Shown here: in pieces, positions 1-10,359 of the stretch
Layout of the letters: every line of letters begins with the position of its first letter
Position numbering within the stretch: position 1 is the first letter of the stretch
Program-made: the position numbers and the translations under genes
Source: Oscillatoria nigro-viridis PCC 7112
GTDB lineage: Bacteria > Cyanobacteriota > Cyanobacteriia > Cyanobacteriales > Microcoleaceae
Direction: 5' to 3'
Length of the DNA stretch: 64,000 nt
Assembly (NCBI RefSeq): GCF_000317475.1
Contig: NC_019729.1
Span: 6,524,501 to 6,588,500 of the forward strand
Notes under the pieces: generated by a model
Database searches by the model: none
Told to the model about the DNA's origin: nothing
What the model saw: the letters and a program-made list of their open reading frames with translations, nothing else

Positions 1-1
1 T

Positions 2-3000
2 GATGTCAAAGGCGAAATTCTTGAACTGAAAGACACTATTAACGTGATGGTGGATCAGCTTAATTCCTTCGCTTCTGAGGTGACGCGGGTGGCGCGGGAG
101 GTGGGAACTGAGGGTAAATTGGGCGGTCAAGCTGAGGTGAAAGGAGTTGCGGGAACTTGGAAGGATTTAACCGACAATGTAAACTCGATGGCGGGAAATT
201 TGACAGCGCAAGTGCGGGGTATTGCTAAAGTTGTGACGGCGGTGGCGAATGGCGATTTGAAGCGGAAATTAATGCTGGAAGCTAAGGGAGAAATTGCGAC
301 TCTGGCAGATACGATTAATGAGATGATTGATACGCTGGCGACGTTTGCCGATCAAGTTAGTACGGTGGCGCGGGAGGTTGGCATTGAAGGGAAGTTAGGC
401 GGTCAGGCGAAGGTTCCGGGCGCGGCGGGGACGTGGCGAGATTTGACGGATAATGTGAATGAATTGGCGGCGAATTTGACTACTCAGGTGCGCGCGATCG
501 CCGAAGTGGCAATTGCTGTTACCCGAGGCGATTTAACGAGGTCAATTTCCGTCGCCGCTGAAGGAGAAGTTGCGATTGTTAAGGATAACATTAACCAGAT
601 GATTGCCAATCTGCGGGAGACTACGCAGAAAAATACAGAGCAAGATTGGCTGAAAACAAACCTCGCTAAGTTCACTCGAATGCTACAAGGTCAGCGGGAT
701 TTAGAAACTGTTTCTAAACTAATTCTCTCAGAATTAACGCCGCTGGTTTCTGCTCAGCATGGCGTCTTCTTTATGATGGAAGCTGTGGAACACGATCCGT
801 TTCTCAAACTGTTAAGTACCTACGCATATCGGGAACGCAAACAGTTAGGAAATAGATTCCATTTAGGCGAAGGTTTGGTAGGACAGTGCGCCCTGGAAAA
901 GGAACGTATACTGTTGACTGAAGTGCCGGACAACTACGTGAAAATTAGCTCGGGTCTGGGAGAAGCTACGCCGCTGAATGTCGTGGTTTTACCTGTACTA
1001 TTTGAGGGAGAAGTGACGGCAGTAATCGAGTTAGCTTCGTTCCGCCGATTCAGCGAAATACACTTGACATTCCTCGACCAACTGACGGAAAGTATCGCCA
1101 TTGTTTTAAATACAATTGCGGCGAGTATGCGGACGGAAGAGTTGCTGAAACAGGCGCAATCTTTGGCTGAAGAGTTGCAAACTCAGCAAAAGGAACTAAG
1201 GGACACTAACCAGCGGCTAGAACAGCAAGCGCAGTTGCAGAAGACGAATGAGGAACTGTTGAAGAAGCAGCAGGAAGAGTTGCAACAAACGAATGAAGAA
1301 CTAGAAGAACAAGCTGAATTGCTAGCGCTGCAAAATAAGGAAGTTGAGCGGAAAAATCGAGATATCGAACAGGCGAGGGGGTTATTGGAAGAAAGAGCCG
1401 AACAGTTGGCTCTAACTTCTAAGTATAAGTCGGAGTTTCTGGCAAATATGTCTCACGAGTTGCGAACTCCGCTGAATTCGCTGTTGATTCTGGCTCGATT
1501 GCTTTCTGACAATACTGAAGGCAATTTGACTCTGAAACAAGTTGAATACACGCGCACAATTTACTCGGCGGGAAATGACTTGCTGGGGCTGATTAATGAC
1601 ATCTTGGATCTTGCTAAGATTGAATCAGGCACGATGTCGGTGGAAATCGATCAAGTGTTGTTTGCGGAGTTGCGAGATCATTTGGAGCGAACTTTCCGCC
1701 AAATCGCCCAGGATAAGAAGTTGAGTTTTAAAATCGAGCTTGAGGCTGGGTTGCCAAAAGGGCTCTATACTGATGCTAAACGGCTGCAACAAGTGTTGAA
1801 GAATCTTCTCTCTAATGCGTTTAAGTTTACAGAGCGAGGTGAGGTAAAATTGCGGGTCGAAGTAGCGCGGGGAGGGTGGAGTGTAGAAAAAGAAAGTTTA
1901 ACGAGTTCCCCTAATGTTTTGGCTTTCTCAGTTAGCGATACGGGGATTGGAATTTCTGCTGAAAAACACCGGGTTATTTTTGAGGCTTTCCAACAAGCTG
2001 ATGGTAGCACTAGCCGCAAATACGGGGGCACGGGTTTGGGTTTGTCAATTAGTAGAGAAATCGCTAATTTGTTAGGGGGAGAAATTCAATTGACGAGTCG
2101 CCTTGGTGAGGGTAGTAGGTTCACGCTTTATCTGCCGCAAACTTACCAAGAATCGCGAATAATGAACGATGGGGAATCGGGAAGGGGCAAGCAAACGGCT
2201 CAATTGCCGGCTGCTATTTCTTCAGCAGTTCCTTCGCCGAATTTCAACTTGCCGATCGCTCCTTATCCATCACCGATTATCGCTGACGATCGGGAAAATG
2301 TCGAGATCGACGATCGCGTGCTGTTGATTGTCGAGGATGATGTAAACTTCGCTCGGATTCTGTTGGATATGGCGCAGGAACAGGGTTTTAAAGGTTTGGT
2401 GGCTTTGCGGAGCGATATCGGTTTGGCGATGGCGCGAGAGTTCAAGCCAACTGCGATTATGCTGGATCTAAATTTGCCTGTGATGGATGGCTGGACAGTT
2501 CTCGATCGCTTGAAGCACGACCCAACTACGCGCCACATTCCGGTTCACATTGTATCAGTTGAAGAAGGGCGGCAGCGCAGTTTGCAGTTAGGGGCGATCG
2601 CCTACCTACAAAAGCCTGTCAGCCGCGAAGCTTTGAGCAAAGCTTTGACTGATATTAAGGGGTTTGTGGAGCGGCCTGTGAAGAATTTGCTAGTCGTGGA
2701 AGACGACGAAACACAGCGTCTCAGTATTGTAGATTTAATCGGCAATCACGATGTTTCTACCACGGCTGTGGGGAGTGGTGCAGAGGCGCTAGCAACTTTA
2801 AAATCGGGGCATTTTGACTGCGTTGTACTCGATTTGGGACTGCCAGATATGACGGGTTTTGAACTGATCGAGCAGATCAAGCAAGAGCCGACTTTGAAAA
2901 GTCTGCCGCTGATTATTTACACGGGCAAAGAGTTGACGAGAACCGAAGAAACTCAACTGAAGCGAATGGCGGAAACAATCATTATTAAAGATGTGCGCTC

Positions 3001-3484
3001 GCCGGAACGTTTGTTAGATGAAACAGCTTTGTTTTTGCACCGGGTTCAAGCAAATTTGCCGGAACCGAAGCGCCAAATGCTCGAGCAATTGTATCAAACA
3101 GATTCGACGCTCGCGGGCAAAACAGTCTTGATTGTTGACGACGATATGCGGAATATTTTCGCCCTCACAAGTATGCTGGAGCGCCATAAAATGAAAATTG
3201 AGTATGCTGAGAATGGCAGAGAGGGCATTGCTAAATTGCAAAATACGCCTGAGATAAATATTGTGTTGATGGACGTGATGATGCCAGAGATGGACGGTTA
3301 CGAAACAATGCAAGCAATTCGTAAAATTCCTCAATTTGCTTCCTTGCCAATGATTGCTCTTACTGCGAAAGCTATGAAGGGCGATCGGGAAAAATGTATC
3401 GAAGCTGGGGCGTCTGACTACATTACCAAACCTGTTGATACCGAACAGTTGCTCTCGCTGCTGCGTGTCTGGCTTTATCGATAG
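2..3484 (+). CDS. Multi-HAMP hybrid sensor histidine kinase with three receiver domains (5' partial)
   Basis: The frame is open from the first bases, so the N-terminus lies outside the window. In-window residues 1 to about 200 hold repeated HAMP-like units ([20 protein letters not shown] and a second near-copy). A GAF-like domain follows (about 225-375), then a Gln/Glu-rich coiled coil, a HisKA domain ([10 protein letters not shown], phospho-accepting His near 485) and an ATPase domain ([26 protein letters not shown]). Three receiver domains end the protein, with Asp near 821 (LDLNLP), 943 (LDLGLP) and 1089 (MDVMMP). Family knowledge: HAMP-array hybrid kinases of this kind are usually soluble stress or osmosensors of the Nik1 type. 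The gene precedes cheR and cheB on the same strand, so a shared signalling pathway is inferred. The ligand is unknown. Confidence 0.93.
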   Translation, partial: DVKGEILELKDTINVMVDQLNSFASEVTRVAREVGTEGKLGGQAEVKGVAGTWKDLTDNVNSMAGNLTAQVRGIAKVVTAVANGDLKRKLMLEAKGEIATLADTINEMIDTLATFADQVSTVAREVGIEGKLGGQAKVPGAAGTWRDLTDNVNELAANLTTQVRAIAEVAIAVTRGDLTRSISVAAEGEVAIVKDNINQMIANLRETTQKNTEQDWLKTNLAKFTRMLQGQRDLETVSKLILSELTPLVSAQHGVFFMMEAVEHDPFLKLLSTYAYRERKQLGNRFHLGEGLVGQCALEKERILLTEVPDNYVKISSGLGEATPLNVVVLPVLFEGEVTAVIELASFRRFSEIHLTFLDQLTESIAIVLNTIAASMRTEELLKQAQSLAEELQTQQKELRDTNQRLEQQAQLQKTNEELLKKQQEELQQTNEELEEQAELLALQNKEVERKNRDIEQARGLLEERAEQLALTSKYKSEFLANMSHELRTPLNSLLILARLLSDNTEGNLTLKQVEYTRTIYSAGNDLLGLINDILDLAKIESGTMSVEIDQVLFAELRDHLERTFRQIAQDKKLSFKIELEAGLPKGLYTDAKRLQQVLKNLLSNAFKFTERGEVKLRVEVARGGWSVEKESLTSSPNVLAFSVSDTGIGISAEKHRVIFEAFQQADGSTSRKYGGTGLGLSISREIANLLGGEIQLTSRLGEGSRFTLYLPQTYQESRIMNDGESGRGKQTAQLPAAISSAVPSPNFNLPIAPYPSPIIADDRENVEIDDRVLLIVEDDVNFARILLDMAQEQGFKGLVALRSDIGLAMAREFKPTAIMLDLNLPVMDGWTVLDRLKHDPTTRHIPVHIVSVEEGRQRSLQLGAIAYLQKPVSREALSKALTDIKGFVERPVKNLLVVEDDETQRLSIVDLIGNHDVSTTAVGSGAEALATLKSGHFDCVVLDLGLPDMTGFELIEQIKQEPTLKSLPLIIYTGKELTRTEETQLKRMAETIIIKDVRSPERLLDETALFLHRVQANLPEPKRQMLEQLYQTDSTLAGKTVLIVDDDMRNIFALTSMLERHKMKIEYAENGREGIAKLQNTPEINIVLMDVMMPEMDGYETMQAIRKIPQFASLPMIALTAKAMKGDREKCIEAGASDYITKPVDTEQLLSLLRVWLYR

Positions 3485-3487
3485 GAA

Positions 3488-3640
3488 GAAGTCATTAGTC
3501 ATTAGTCAGTAGTCAGTAGTCAGTAGTCAGTAGTTATTTGTTAGGTGCTACCAATGCCCCATGCCCCATGCCCTGTTTGCCCCATGCCCTGTTTGCCCCA
3601 TGCCCCATGCCCTGTTTGCCCCATGCCCTGTTTACCCATT
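3488..3640. repeat. Tandem heptamer and GCCCCATGCCCTGTTT-type low-complexity repeats
   Basis: Directly after the kinase stop, a run of cagtagt/cattagt heptamers is followed by reiterated gccccatgccctgttt units. Such short tandem repeats are common between genes of filamentous cyanobacteria. No gene is seen here. Confidence 0.85.
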
Positions 3641-3665
3641 CGCAATTCCCAATAACTAATTAAAA

Positions 3666-4493
3666 ATGTCCGAAAGCCATGAACTGGAAACAATCGAAAT
3701 TCAACTCCTACTAGAGGGAATGTTTCGCTATTACGGATTTGATTTTCGCAATTATGCTCTTGCCTCTCTCAAGCGCCGTATTTGGAACACTATTCGCTCG
3801 GAACGGCTCACCACTGTCTCTGCACTTCAGGAAAAGGTACTGCACAATCCTGCTTACCTAGACCGTTTGCTGCTGGACATTTCTGTCAATGTAACGGCGA
3901 TGTTTCGCGATCCCAGCTTTTACATTAGTTTCAGAAATAAAGTGGTGCCGCTGCTGCGTACTTATCCTTTTATTCGGATTTGGCACGCTGGATGTTCAAC
4001 GGGAGAAGAAGTCTATTCTATGGCTATTTTGCTGCAAGAAGAAGGACTGTATGACCGTTGTCGGATTTACGCTACAGACATGAATGAATTAGTCTTGAAA
4101 AGAGCAAAAACAGGGATATTCCCGCTGAAACAAATGCAAGAATATACGCAACTCTACCACCAAGCGGGAGGCAAGAAAGCGTTTTCTGAGTATTACACTG
4201 CTGCCTATGAAAATGCAATTTTTCGCTCTTCACTTAAAGAGAATATTGTCTTTGCTCACCACAACCTAGCAACGGATAATTCTTTTAATGAATTTAATGT
4301 TATTTTGTGCCGTAATGTGCTGATTTATTTCAATTCACACCTCCAAGAGCGGGTACACAAGCTTTTTTATGAGAGCCTGGGAATGTTTGGAGTGTTAGGA
4401 CTAGGACATCAGGAGTCTCTAATTTTTACACCTTATGAAAAATACTATGAACCAATTGAAAGTAGTGATAAACTATACCGGAGAATTAAATAA
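3666..4493 (+). CDS. cheR: CheR-type protein-glutamate O-methyltransferase
   Basis: A 275-residue protein with the CheR layout. An N-terminal helical part (FDFRNYALASLKRRIW) is followed by VTAMFRDPSFY and the SAM-binding motif HAGCSTGEEVYSMAI near residue 106. The Rossmann fold continues with ATDMNELVLKRAK and ILCRNVLIYF. The family transfers methyl groups from S-adenosylmethionine to glutamates of chemoreceptors. No receptor gene is present here; the upstream kinase has HAMP repeats but no obvious methyl-accepting helical bundle, so the substrate is unknown. The 3' end overlaps cheB by about 58 bases, which points to co-transcription and coupled translation. Confidence 0.93.
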   Translation: MSESHELETIEIQLLLEGMFRYYGFDFRNYALASLKRRIWNTIRSERLTTVSALQEKVLHNPAYLDRLLLDISVNVTAMFRDPSFYISFRNKVVPLLRTYPFIRIWHAGCSTGEEVYSMAILLQEEGLYDRCRIYATDMNELVLKRAKTGIFPLKQMQEYTQLYHQAGGKKAFSEYYTAAYENAIFRSSLKENIVFAHHNLATDNSFNEFNVILCRNVLIYFNSHLQERVHKLFYESLGMFGVLGLGHQESLIFTPYEKYYEPIESSDKLYRRIK

Positions 4494-5172
4494 AAAAAAT
4501 TTTGAAATAGTGGTCGTGGGCACGTCTTTGGGAGGGCTAGAGGCTCTGACTGTGCTGCTGGCAGATTTGCCACAAAGCTTTCCTTTGCCTGTAGTTATTG
4601 TCCAACACCGCCATAAGAGTTCTCAGAATAGGCTTACTGATTTTTTACAAAAGCAAAGCTCTCTCCAAATCACAGAGGCCCAAGACAAAGAGGAGCTCGC
4701 ACCTGGACGGGTTTACTTGGCTCCTGCTGACTATCACTTGCTAATAGAATCGCCCTCTGAGGAGGAGTTTAGCCTGTATGGAAACGACTTTACAGAATCG
4801 GGGAGTGTGGCAGTGGAGTCAATCCATAATTCAAAAGTCCCAATCCCCAATCGCGGAACTCCTACATTTGCACTATCAACTGAGGCTCCTGTCTGCTACG
4901 CGCGGCCCTCAATCGATGTGCTGTTTGAGTCTGCTGCGGATGCCTTTGGGGAGAAAGTGATCGGCATAATTTTAACGGGAGCTAATTCTGATGGCAGTAA
5001 AGGGCTGGCAAAAATTAAAGCTGAGGGAGGATTGACATTCGTGGAGGAACCGGCTTCAGCTCTATGCCCGATCATGCCAGCGTCGGCGATCGCAAATGTT
5101 GAAGTAGACTGGATTTTACCCCTCTCTAAAATCGCTCCCTGTTTAGTCAATTTGCTAAGAATTAAAGATTAA
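4435..5172 (+). CDS. cheB: CheB-type methylesterase/deamidase without receiver domain
   Basis: A 245-residue protein that is only the CheB catalytic domain; the receiver domain of chemotaxis CheB is absent. The catalytic triad can be placed at Ser31 (GTSLGGLEAL), His58 (VIVQHRHKS) and Asp186 (LTGANSDGSKG). The first ATG lies inside the cheR coding region; a second in-frame ATG at 4447 is equally possible, since the conserved sequence begins at NFEIVVVGTS. The family removes methyl groups from, or deamidates, receptor glutamates. Without its own receiver domain, control may come from the neighbouring kinases (inference). It ends 7 bases before the next kinase gene. Confidence 0.92.
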   Translation: MKNTMNQLKVVINYTGELNKKNFEIVVVGTSLGGLEALTVLLADLPQSFPLPVVIVQHRHKSSQNRLTDFLQKQSSLQITEAQDKEELAPGRVYLAPADYHLLIESPSEEEFSLYGNDFTESGSVAVESIHNSKVPIPNRGTPTFALSTEAPVCYARPSIDVLFESAADAFGEKVIGIILTGANSDGSKGLAKIKAEGGLTFVEEPASALCPIMPASAIANVEVDWILPLSKIAPCLVNLLRIKD

Positions 5173-5179
5173 AAAAATT

Positions 5180-7237
5180 ATGAATATGCAGTCCCCCCAT
5201 CGAGTAAATGTCCTTTTAGTTGACGATCGCCCAGAAAATTTGGTAGCTCTAGAAGCTATCCTCAACAGCCCCTCTTATAATTTAGTACAAGCTAATTCGG
5301 GCGCGGAGGCTCTGAGATGTCTGCTTAATGAAGATTTTGCGGTAATTTTGCTTGATGTGCAGATGCCGGGAATGGATGGATTTGAGACAGCAACATTGAT
5401 TCGCTCTAGAGATCGATCGCGAGCGACTCCGATTATTTTTATCACAGCATTCAGCAGTAATGACACCCACGTGTTTAAAGGTTATTCTCTGGGTGCGGTG
5501 GATTACCTCTTCAAACCCTTGGAACCGGAAATATTGACCTCGAAGGTGCAGGTATTTGTGGAATTGTTCCAAAAAACAGTCGAGGTGAAGCAGCAAGCAA
5601 CACAGTTAGCTGCGGTTAATAGTGAACTAAGTAAAAGTGAAGAGCGGTTTCGCACTTTGTGTGCTTGTTCGCCACTGGGAATTTACTTAGCTGACGTTGA
5701 AGGCCGCTGTACTTACATCAACCCGCGTTGTCAAGCGATTTGCGGGTTAACTTTGGAGGAAAGTTTGGCAGAGGTTTGGCAGCGGGAAGTTCATCCAGAA
5801 GATCGCGATCGCGTAGTAGCAGATTGGTTAGCTTGGATTAACGAAAGCCAGGAATATTCTAACGAGTTTCGATTAGCTGGTAGCGAAAATGTGCGTTGGG
5901 TTCACGTGCAGTCGTCGCCAATGTTTTCGGATTTAGGAAAACTGATCGGTCACGTGGGCACGGTTAGAGATGTCACAGACCGCAAGCAAGCAGAGGAAGA
6001 ACGCAGCAGACTAATCCGCGAACAAGTAGCGCGGCAAGAAGCGGAGAGAGCTAACCAGATGAAGGATGAATTTCTAGCTATTCTCTCTCACGAACTCCGT
6101 ACTCCTTTAAATGCAATTCTCGGCTGGTCTAGGCTGCTTCGCAGCAAAACATTTGACCGAGACACTATTGAGAAAGCCCTAGAAACAATTGAGCGCAATG
6201 CTAAATCTCAAGCGCAACTCATTGAAGATATTTTAGATGTTTCGCGGATTCTGCGGGGGAAACTAAATTTAAATAAGCATCCGATTCGGTTGGAATCTGC
6301 GATCAAGCTGGCAATAGATTCTTTGCAGCCGCTGACTGAGGAAAAATCAATAGTCATAGAATTAACGTGCAGTCCCAATGTAGGTGAAGTTATCGGCGAT
6401 CCCGATCGCTTGCAGCAAATTGTCTGGAATTTGCTGTCAAATGCGATTAAGTTTAGTCCGCCAGAGGGTAAAGTACAGGTGCGGTTAGAGTCAGTTGGCG
6501 AGGAAGCTCAAATTGAGATAATTGATAGCGGCATTGGTATCGCTCCTGATTTTTTGCCTTATGTTTTCGATCGCTTCCGCCAAGCTGATAGCAGCACAAC
6601 TAGGTCTTACGGGGGTTTGGGACTGGGATTGGCGATCGTCCGTCACTTGGTGGAACAGCACGGCGGTAAGGTGTATGCAGAGAATAATCCGGGCGAGGGT
6701 GCGAAATTTACGGTGGCTTTACCTCTTGCACAGAGGAACGCCCTCGCTGCTGACGATGATTGGTCACACCTCAATGACGCGACAGAGGTTCTCCCCACTC
6801 TGGCTAATTTGCAATTGCTAGTGGTGGATGATGACGATGACACGCGGGAGTTTTTGATTGCTTTACTCGAAGACGAAGGATCTGTGGTGCGATCGGCGGC
6901 ATCGGTGGCCGGGGCTCTAGCTGCACTGGAGAGTTATTGGCCGGATCTGCTGCTGAGCGACATTGGAATGCCGGAAGCAGACGGCTACGAGTTGATCCGG
7001 CGGGTGAGAGAAATGGAAGTGCTCAGGGGTGGAAAGATGCCTGCGATCGCTCTGACGGCCTACGCGAGAGAGGAAGAGCGCAAGCAAGCGCTGGAAGCGG
7101 GTTTTCAGATGCACTTATCTAAACCAGTTGACATAAATAAGTTAATTGTCGCAATTGCTAACCTCACAGGAATGCTCGGAAATCCCGCTCCAACTCACAT
7201 CTTGGACGATGCTCAAGAACAGGCAAGATGCCTGTGA
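5180..7237 (+). CDS. REC-PAS-histidine kinase-REC hybrid protein
   Basis: A 685-residue protein with an N-terminal receiver domain (LLVDDRPENL, phospho-Asp59 in VILLDVQMPGMDG). A PAS domain follows at about 150-270, with a PAC-like end (GHVGTVRDVTDRKQAEEE). The kinase core has His304 ([13 protein letters not shown]), NLLSNAIKFS, DSGIGIAP and GLGLGLAI. A C-terminal receiver carries its Asp near 594 (LLLSDIGMP). No membrane segment is seen, so it is probably cytosolic and fed by phosphotransfer or partner proteins. It is the last gene of the kinase-cheR-cheB run. Oddity: the last six residues (EQARCL) and the stop codon are encoded by a dispersed palindromic repeat, so the original C-terminus was probably replaced. 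Confidence 0.92.
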   Translation: MNMQSPHRVNVLLVDDRPENLVALEAILNSPSYNLVQANSGAEALRCLLNEDFAVILLDVQMPGMDGFETATLIRSRDRSRATPIIFITAFSSNDTHVFKGYSLGAVDYLFKPLEPEILTSKVQVFVELFQKTVEVKQQATQLAAVNSELSKSEERFRTLCACSPLGIYLADVEGRCTYINPRCQAICGLTLEESLAEVWQREVHPEDRDRVVADWLAWINESQEYSNEFRLAGSENVRWVHVQSSPMFSDLGKLIGHVGTVRDVTDRKQAEEERSRLIREQVARQEAERANQMKDEFLAILSHELRTPLNAILGWSRLLRSKTFDRDTIEKALETIERNAKSQAQLIEDILDVSRILRGKLNLNKHPIRLESAIKLAIDSLQPLTEEKSIVIELTCSPNVGEVIGDPDRLQQIVWNLLSNAIKFSPPEGKVQVRLESVGEEAQIEIIDSGIGIAPDFLPYVFDRFRQADSSTTRSYGGLGLGLAIVRHLVEQHGGKVYAENNPGEGAKFTVALPLAQRNALAADDDWSHLNDATEVLPTLANLQLLVVDDDDDTREFLIALLEDEGSVVRSAASVAGALAALESYWPDLLLSDIGMPEADGYELIRRVREMEVLRGGKMPAIALTAYAREEERKQALEAGFQMHLSKPVDINKLIVAIANLTGMLGNPAPTHILDDAQEQARCL

Positions 7238-7304
7238 AGCGAAGATTAGATTTTATTGTGGGGAGTAGGGGTTGGGCAGGAGAGCCTGCCCGTGAAGGCT
7301 GATT
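7213..7304. repeat. Dispersed palindromic element, copy 1 (overlaps a kinase 3' end)
   Basis: It contains the family core aagaacaggcaagatgcctg and a second gggcaggagagcctgccc palindrome. Related copies occur near 18.69, 19.89, 39.5, 57.89, 58.65 and 61.37 kb. It supplies the stop codon of the upstream kinase gene. Confidence 0.8.
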
Positions 7305-7657
7305 GACAATAGTGTTCTTCGGTGCTTTCCAACGGGCTCGGCGGTTGAAACCGCTTTGTTGACAATCAAGCATCCAGGATACAAGCCCCCGGATTCATCC
7401 GTCCAGAAATAAAAAACCTGTATCCGATGAAACTTGCCGAACGTATTTATTCGTGGGGTCGCCTCTAAAATCTAAAATCTAAAATCGATTGACCCCCCAA
7501 TCCCGTGCCGATTAGTGAGAAAAATATTAAGCTAGCTAAAAGGACAAGCGATCGACAGTTCGCAACAAGACACCCGTTTTTCCACAAAAAACTGGATATT
7601 CGCCGTTTTTTTGCTTCTACCTGCTGTCAAAGTACAAAATTACCCGCCAATCAATAC
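7305..7657. other. Intergenic stretch with repeat fragments, no gene recognised
   Basis: It holds a gcggttgaaaccgc palindrome (7341), 32 bases shared with the duplicated block at 19.5 kb (7368-7399), and a tctaaaa tandem run near 7465. A frame open from GTG 7505 joins the methionine aminopeptidase gene, but its first 51 codons look non-coding. Confidence 0.6.
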
Positions 7658-8485
7658 ATGAATATTTTTAGCAGTCTGCTTTCTAGCCCAACTCAAGCAC
7701 CCCAAGTCAAAAAACAGCGTCGAGGCATTGAAATTAAGTCGGAACGCGAAATCGAAATTATGCGGCAGGCCGCGAAAATCGTTGCAACGGTACTCAAAGA
7801 AATTTCCCAAATGGTGAAACCGGGAATGACTACTGCTGATTTGGATGCTTATGCGGAAAAACGCATCCGTGCTATGGGGGCAACTCCGAGTTTTAAAGGC
7901 TATCACGGTTTCCCGGGATCGATTTGCTCTAGCATTAATAACGAAGTTGTTCACGGCATCCCCAGCGCCAAAAAAGTAATTCGGGCAGGAGATGTTCTCA
8001 AGGTAGATACGGGGGCATATTACCAAGGTTTTCACGGCGATTCTTGCATCACGATCGCAGTTGTGGAAGTGACTCCCGAATCGGCAAAATTAATCCGAGT
8101 CGCAGAAGAAGCTCTCTACAAAGGCATCGAACAAGTGAAGGCGGGAGCCTATTTGCTCGATCTGGCTGGTGCGATCGAAGATCACGTCAAAAGCAACGGT
8201 TTTAACGTCGTTGAGGAGTTTACCGGCCACGGTGTCGGGCGAAATTTGCACGAGGAACCTTCGGTTTTCAATTTCCGCACCCGGGAAATGCCGAACGTGA
8301 AATTGCGAGCGGGCATGACATTGGCGATCGAACCGATTCTGAATGCCGGTTCTAAGTACACTCGGACGCTTTCTGACAAGTGGACTGCTGTAACGGTTGA
8401 CAATGCTATGTCGGCTCAGTTTGAGCATACTGTGTTGGTGACAGAAACTGGCTATGAAATTTTGACCGATCGTTCCAAAGTTTAA
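7658..8485 (+). CDS. map: Type I methionine aminopeptidase
   Basis: A 275-residue enzyme that removes the initiator methionine from nascent proteins in the cytosol, using two divalent metals. The dimetal ligands are visible: Asp in [10 protein letters not shown], Asp in HGDSC, His in [12 protein letters not shown], Glu in LAIEPIL and Glu in [14 protein letters not shown] holds the usual substrate-side histidine. The open frame extends upstream to GTG 7505, but those residues are low-complexity and unlike the family. The ATG at 7658 ([11 protein letters not shown]) gives the usual length plus a short N-terminal extension before [15 protein letters not shown]. It appears monocistronic. Confidence 0.95.
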   Translation: MNIFSSLLSSPTQAPQVKKQRRGIEIKSEREIEIMRQAAKIVATVLKEISQMVKPGMTTADLDAYAEKRIRAMGATPSFKGYHGFPGSICSSINNEVVHGIPSAKKVIRAGDVLKVDTGAYYQGFHGDSCITIAVVEVTPESAKLIRVAEEALYKGIEQVKAGAYLLDLAGAIEDHVKSNGFNVVEEFTGHGVGRNLHEEPSVFNFRTREMPNVKLRAGMTLAIEPILNAGSKYTRTLSDKWTAVTVDNAMSAQFEHTVLVTETGYEILTDRSKV

Positions 8486-8502
8486 GTGGAACGCTTCAAG
8501 AA

Positions 8503-8535
8503 TAATTTTGAGTTTTGAGTTTTGAGTTTTGAATT
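8503..8535. repeat. Short ttttgag tandem repeat
   Basis: Four near-perfect copies of a heptamer (ttttgag) follow the map stop codon. Confidence 0.7.
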
Positions 8536-8690
8536 AAAGATTTAAAAACTTTTTAATCGTTAGATCAAAACCTAACTCAAAGCTCTTGAGTTGAACAACA
8601 ATTTTTTAACTTCCTTCGAGGGATGGAGTGACAATAAGACTTAAATTCGGCTAAATTTAAAAATAGTGGTAAAGCGTAAGGGTAACAACT

Positions 8691-9383
8691 ATGTCAGCAC
8701 GATTATTATTGGTAGATGATGAACCGGGCTTGCGGGAAGCAGTACAAGCTTATTTGGAAGATAGCGATTTTGCGGTTGAGGTGGCCAGTAATGCTCGGGA
8801 TGGGTGGGAACTCTTGCAGCAGTACAATCCCGATTTGGTGATTTCAGACATTATGATGCCCCAGGTGGACGGTTATCAATTTCTCAAGCAAGTGCGGGAA
8901 GATCCTCGCTATAAGGCTTTGCCGGTGGTGTTTTTGACGGCTAAGGGGATGACGGGCGATCGCATTCAAGGCTATCAAGCAGGCTGCGATGCTTATCTTT
9001 CTAAGCCCTTCGATCCCGACGAATTAGTAGCAATAGTAACCAATTTGCTGGCCCGCCGCGCGGCTGCTAAGGAGACGAGCGAAAGTTCTGAAAGTCCAGA
9101 TATTGCTGCTTTGACAAGCCAAATGGCGAGAATTGAGTCTTTGCTGAGCGGGCGGAGTTCGATCGCCCAAAGTCCTTCGCCGATTAAAATTGATTTGACT
9201 CCGCGAGAACAAAGTGTTTTGGATTTGGTTGCTCAAGGTTTGATGAATAAGGAAATTGCCCGCCGCTTGGAAACTAGCGTCCGCAATGTGGAAAAGTACG
9301 TCAGCCGTTTGTTTAGCAAGACGGGTACTAACAGCCGTACTGAGTTGGTTCGCTTCGCTCTCGAACACGGCTTGACGAAATAG
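8691..9383 (+). CDS. rre1: NarL/LuxR-family response regulator, probable Rre1/Ycf29 ortholog
   Basis: A 230-residue DNA-binding response regulator. The receiver domain starts LLLVDDEPGLREAVQAYLED, with phospho-Asp53 in LVISDIMMPQVDGYQF, the conserved Thr in VVFLTAKGM and Lys in YLSKPFDPDEL. A linker leads to a LuxR-type helix-turn-helix at about 165-215 (LTPREQSVLDLVAQGL, NKEIARRL, VRNVEKYVSRLF). The receiver and linker resemble what I recall of Rre1/Ycf29, a stress-responsive regulator conserved in cyanobacteria and some plastids. The family call is secure; the ortholog name is from memory and less so. The cognate kinase (Hik34 or Hik2 in Synechocystis) is not in the window. Confidence 0.85.
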   Translation: MSARLLLVDDEPGLREAVQAYLEDSDFAVEVASNARDGWELLQQYNPDLVISDIMMPQVDGYQFLKQVREDPRYKALPVVFLTAKGMTGDRIQGYQAGCDAYLSKPFDPDELVAIVTNLLARRAAAKETSESSESPDIAALTSQMARIESLLSGRSSIAQSPSPIKIDLTPREQSVLDLVAQGLMNKEIARRLETSVRNVEKYVSRLFSKTGTNSRTELVRFALEHGLTK

Positions 9384-9999
9384 CAGCCCTCTCGACTGGG
9401 CTGGAGGCTCTGCCTCGCCGAGCTGCGTTACCAGGCTCTTCCTGGTAACGAGAATTATGCAAAAAATTAAAAATGTTAAGATATAAGTATTGACAGATAT
9501 TTGGTGGCTGTGGTATGTCACATCAGCTTGCTGGTGGGAGCGCGGGAGTGGGAAAACTGGTGTGCGAAAACTGGTGTGCGATCGAACTTCTCACCCACTT
9601 TGCTTGGAGTCTGAGATGAACACTCGCAAACGCCGGGGAATTACTTAACGAGAAAACCTGACTGTTTAAGAGTTTTCACGTAGTAAATAGAAAGGCAAAC
9701 AGTTCACCGGATATGATCCGTTCAGCAAACTTGCCGCGAAGAGTCACAGATAAGGTTATATCCTATGGAAAAGCCAGCCACTATTAATTAATGACTCTGC
9801 TCAAAAACGGATACTTGCGAACTGCCGGAGTGGTAAGTTACCAACAATTTTAGACCCTAGTTCAAGCTCTCAGATTCATCTGTGGAGGAAATCTCAAACC
9901 TCAAATCTCAAATCTCAAATCGACTCACAGCGCTCTCAAGTAGCCGCAGATGTTGAATGTATAGCAGCACCAAAATTTAGTTTATACCAGGAGGATACC
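9384..9999. other. 616-base non-coding stretch with hairpins; no gene recognised
   Basis: A hairpin (gttaccaggctcttcctggt and following bases) lies at about 9427-9450 and may end transcription of the response regulator. A possible -35 box TTGACA lies near 9491. A caaatct tandem run is at 9900-9921. I found no tRNA-like cloverleaf and no convincing frame. Confidence 0.5.
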
Positions 10000-10359
10000 A
10001 TGAGGAAAATCACGGCGCGACAAACAATAAGTGCCATAGCAGCACTGCCGATCGTACTAATAGCCAATACAACTCAAGCTTTTGCCGCTGATACCGGTCA
10101 GAAAATAGATCCAATTAAGAAAGTTTCGGATTTTGGCGATGAACTAGATTTTGATATGGGGCAACCAACAACCATCAGCATTGAAGAAAGCGAGGATTGG
10201 GATGAACCTGATTTTACAGCTACTTTAGATATGGAGATTAGTAAATTTATGACAAAAAATCTTCAAGCTGTAATTGATGAGCCGCCGCCGGTAGTTTATC
10301 TCAGTGCGGCAAGGGGTCAGTCAAGCAAGGAATGCCGGATTTCAGCGATATGCGAATAA
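10000..10359 (+). CDS. Small exported protein of unknown function, possibly frameshifted
   Basis: Of 119 residues, the first 28 or so form a good Sec signal peptide (MRKITARQ, hydrophobic core AIAALPIVLIAN, AFA cleavage site). The mature part is acidic (IEESEDWDEPDF). A strong ribosome-binding site, aggagg, stands seven bases before the ATG. I do not recognise the family. The last residues after LSAARGQSSKE look unrelated to the rest. The +1 frame continues sensibly from there (MPDFSDMRITESDLCDLGDG, then WEPRKQRLFCW) to a stop near 10456, so a frameshift is suspected. No operon partner is obvious; the next gene is 530 bases away. Confidence 0.6.
   Translation: MRKITARQTISAIAALPIVLIANTTQAFAADTGQKIDPIKKVSDFGDELDFDMGQPTTISIEESEDWDEPDFTATLDMEISKFMTKNLQAVIDEPPPVVYLSAARGQSSKECRISAICE

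Noticed and set aside
3014-3502. 162-codon minus-strand frame at the end of the hybrid kinase
   Set aside because: It is antisense to the second and third receiver domains and has no recognisable features.
7505-7657. Longer methionine aminopeptidase from GTG 7505
   Set aside because: The extra 51 residues do not resemble the family and run into repeat-bordered intergenic DNA; the ATG at 7658 fits better.
9384-9999. Possible tRNA or small RNA gene
   Set aside because: A tRNA-like string (gtggtaag, later gttcaagc) near 9830 does not fold into a cloverleaf with an acceptor stem; no known small RNA could be recognised by eye.
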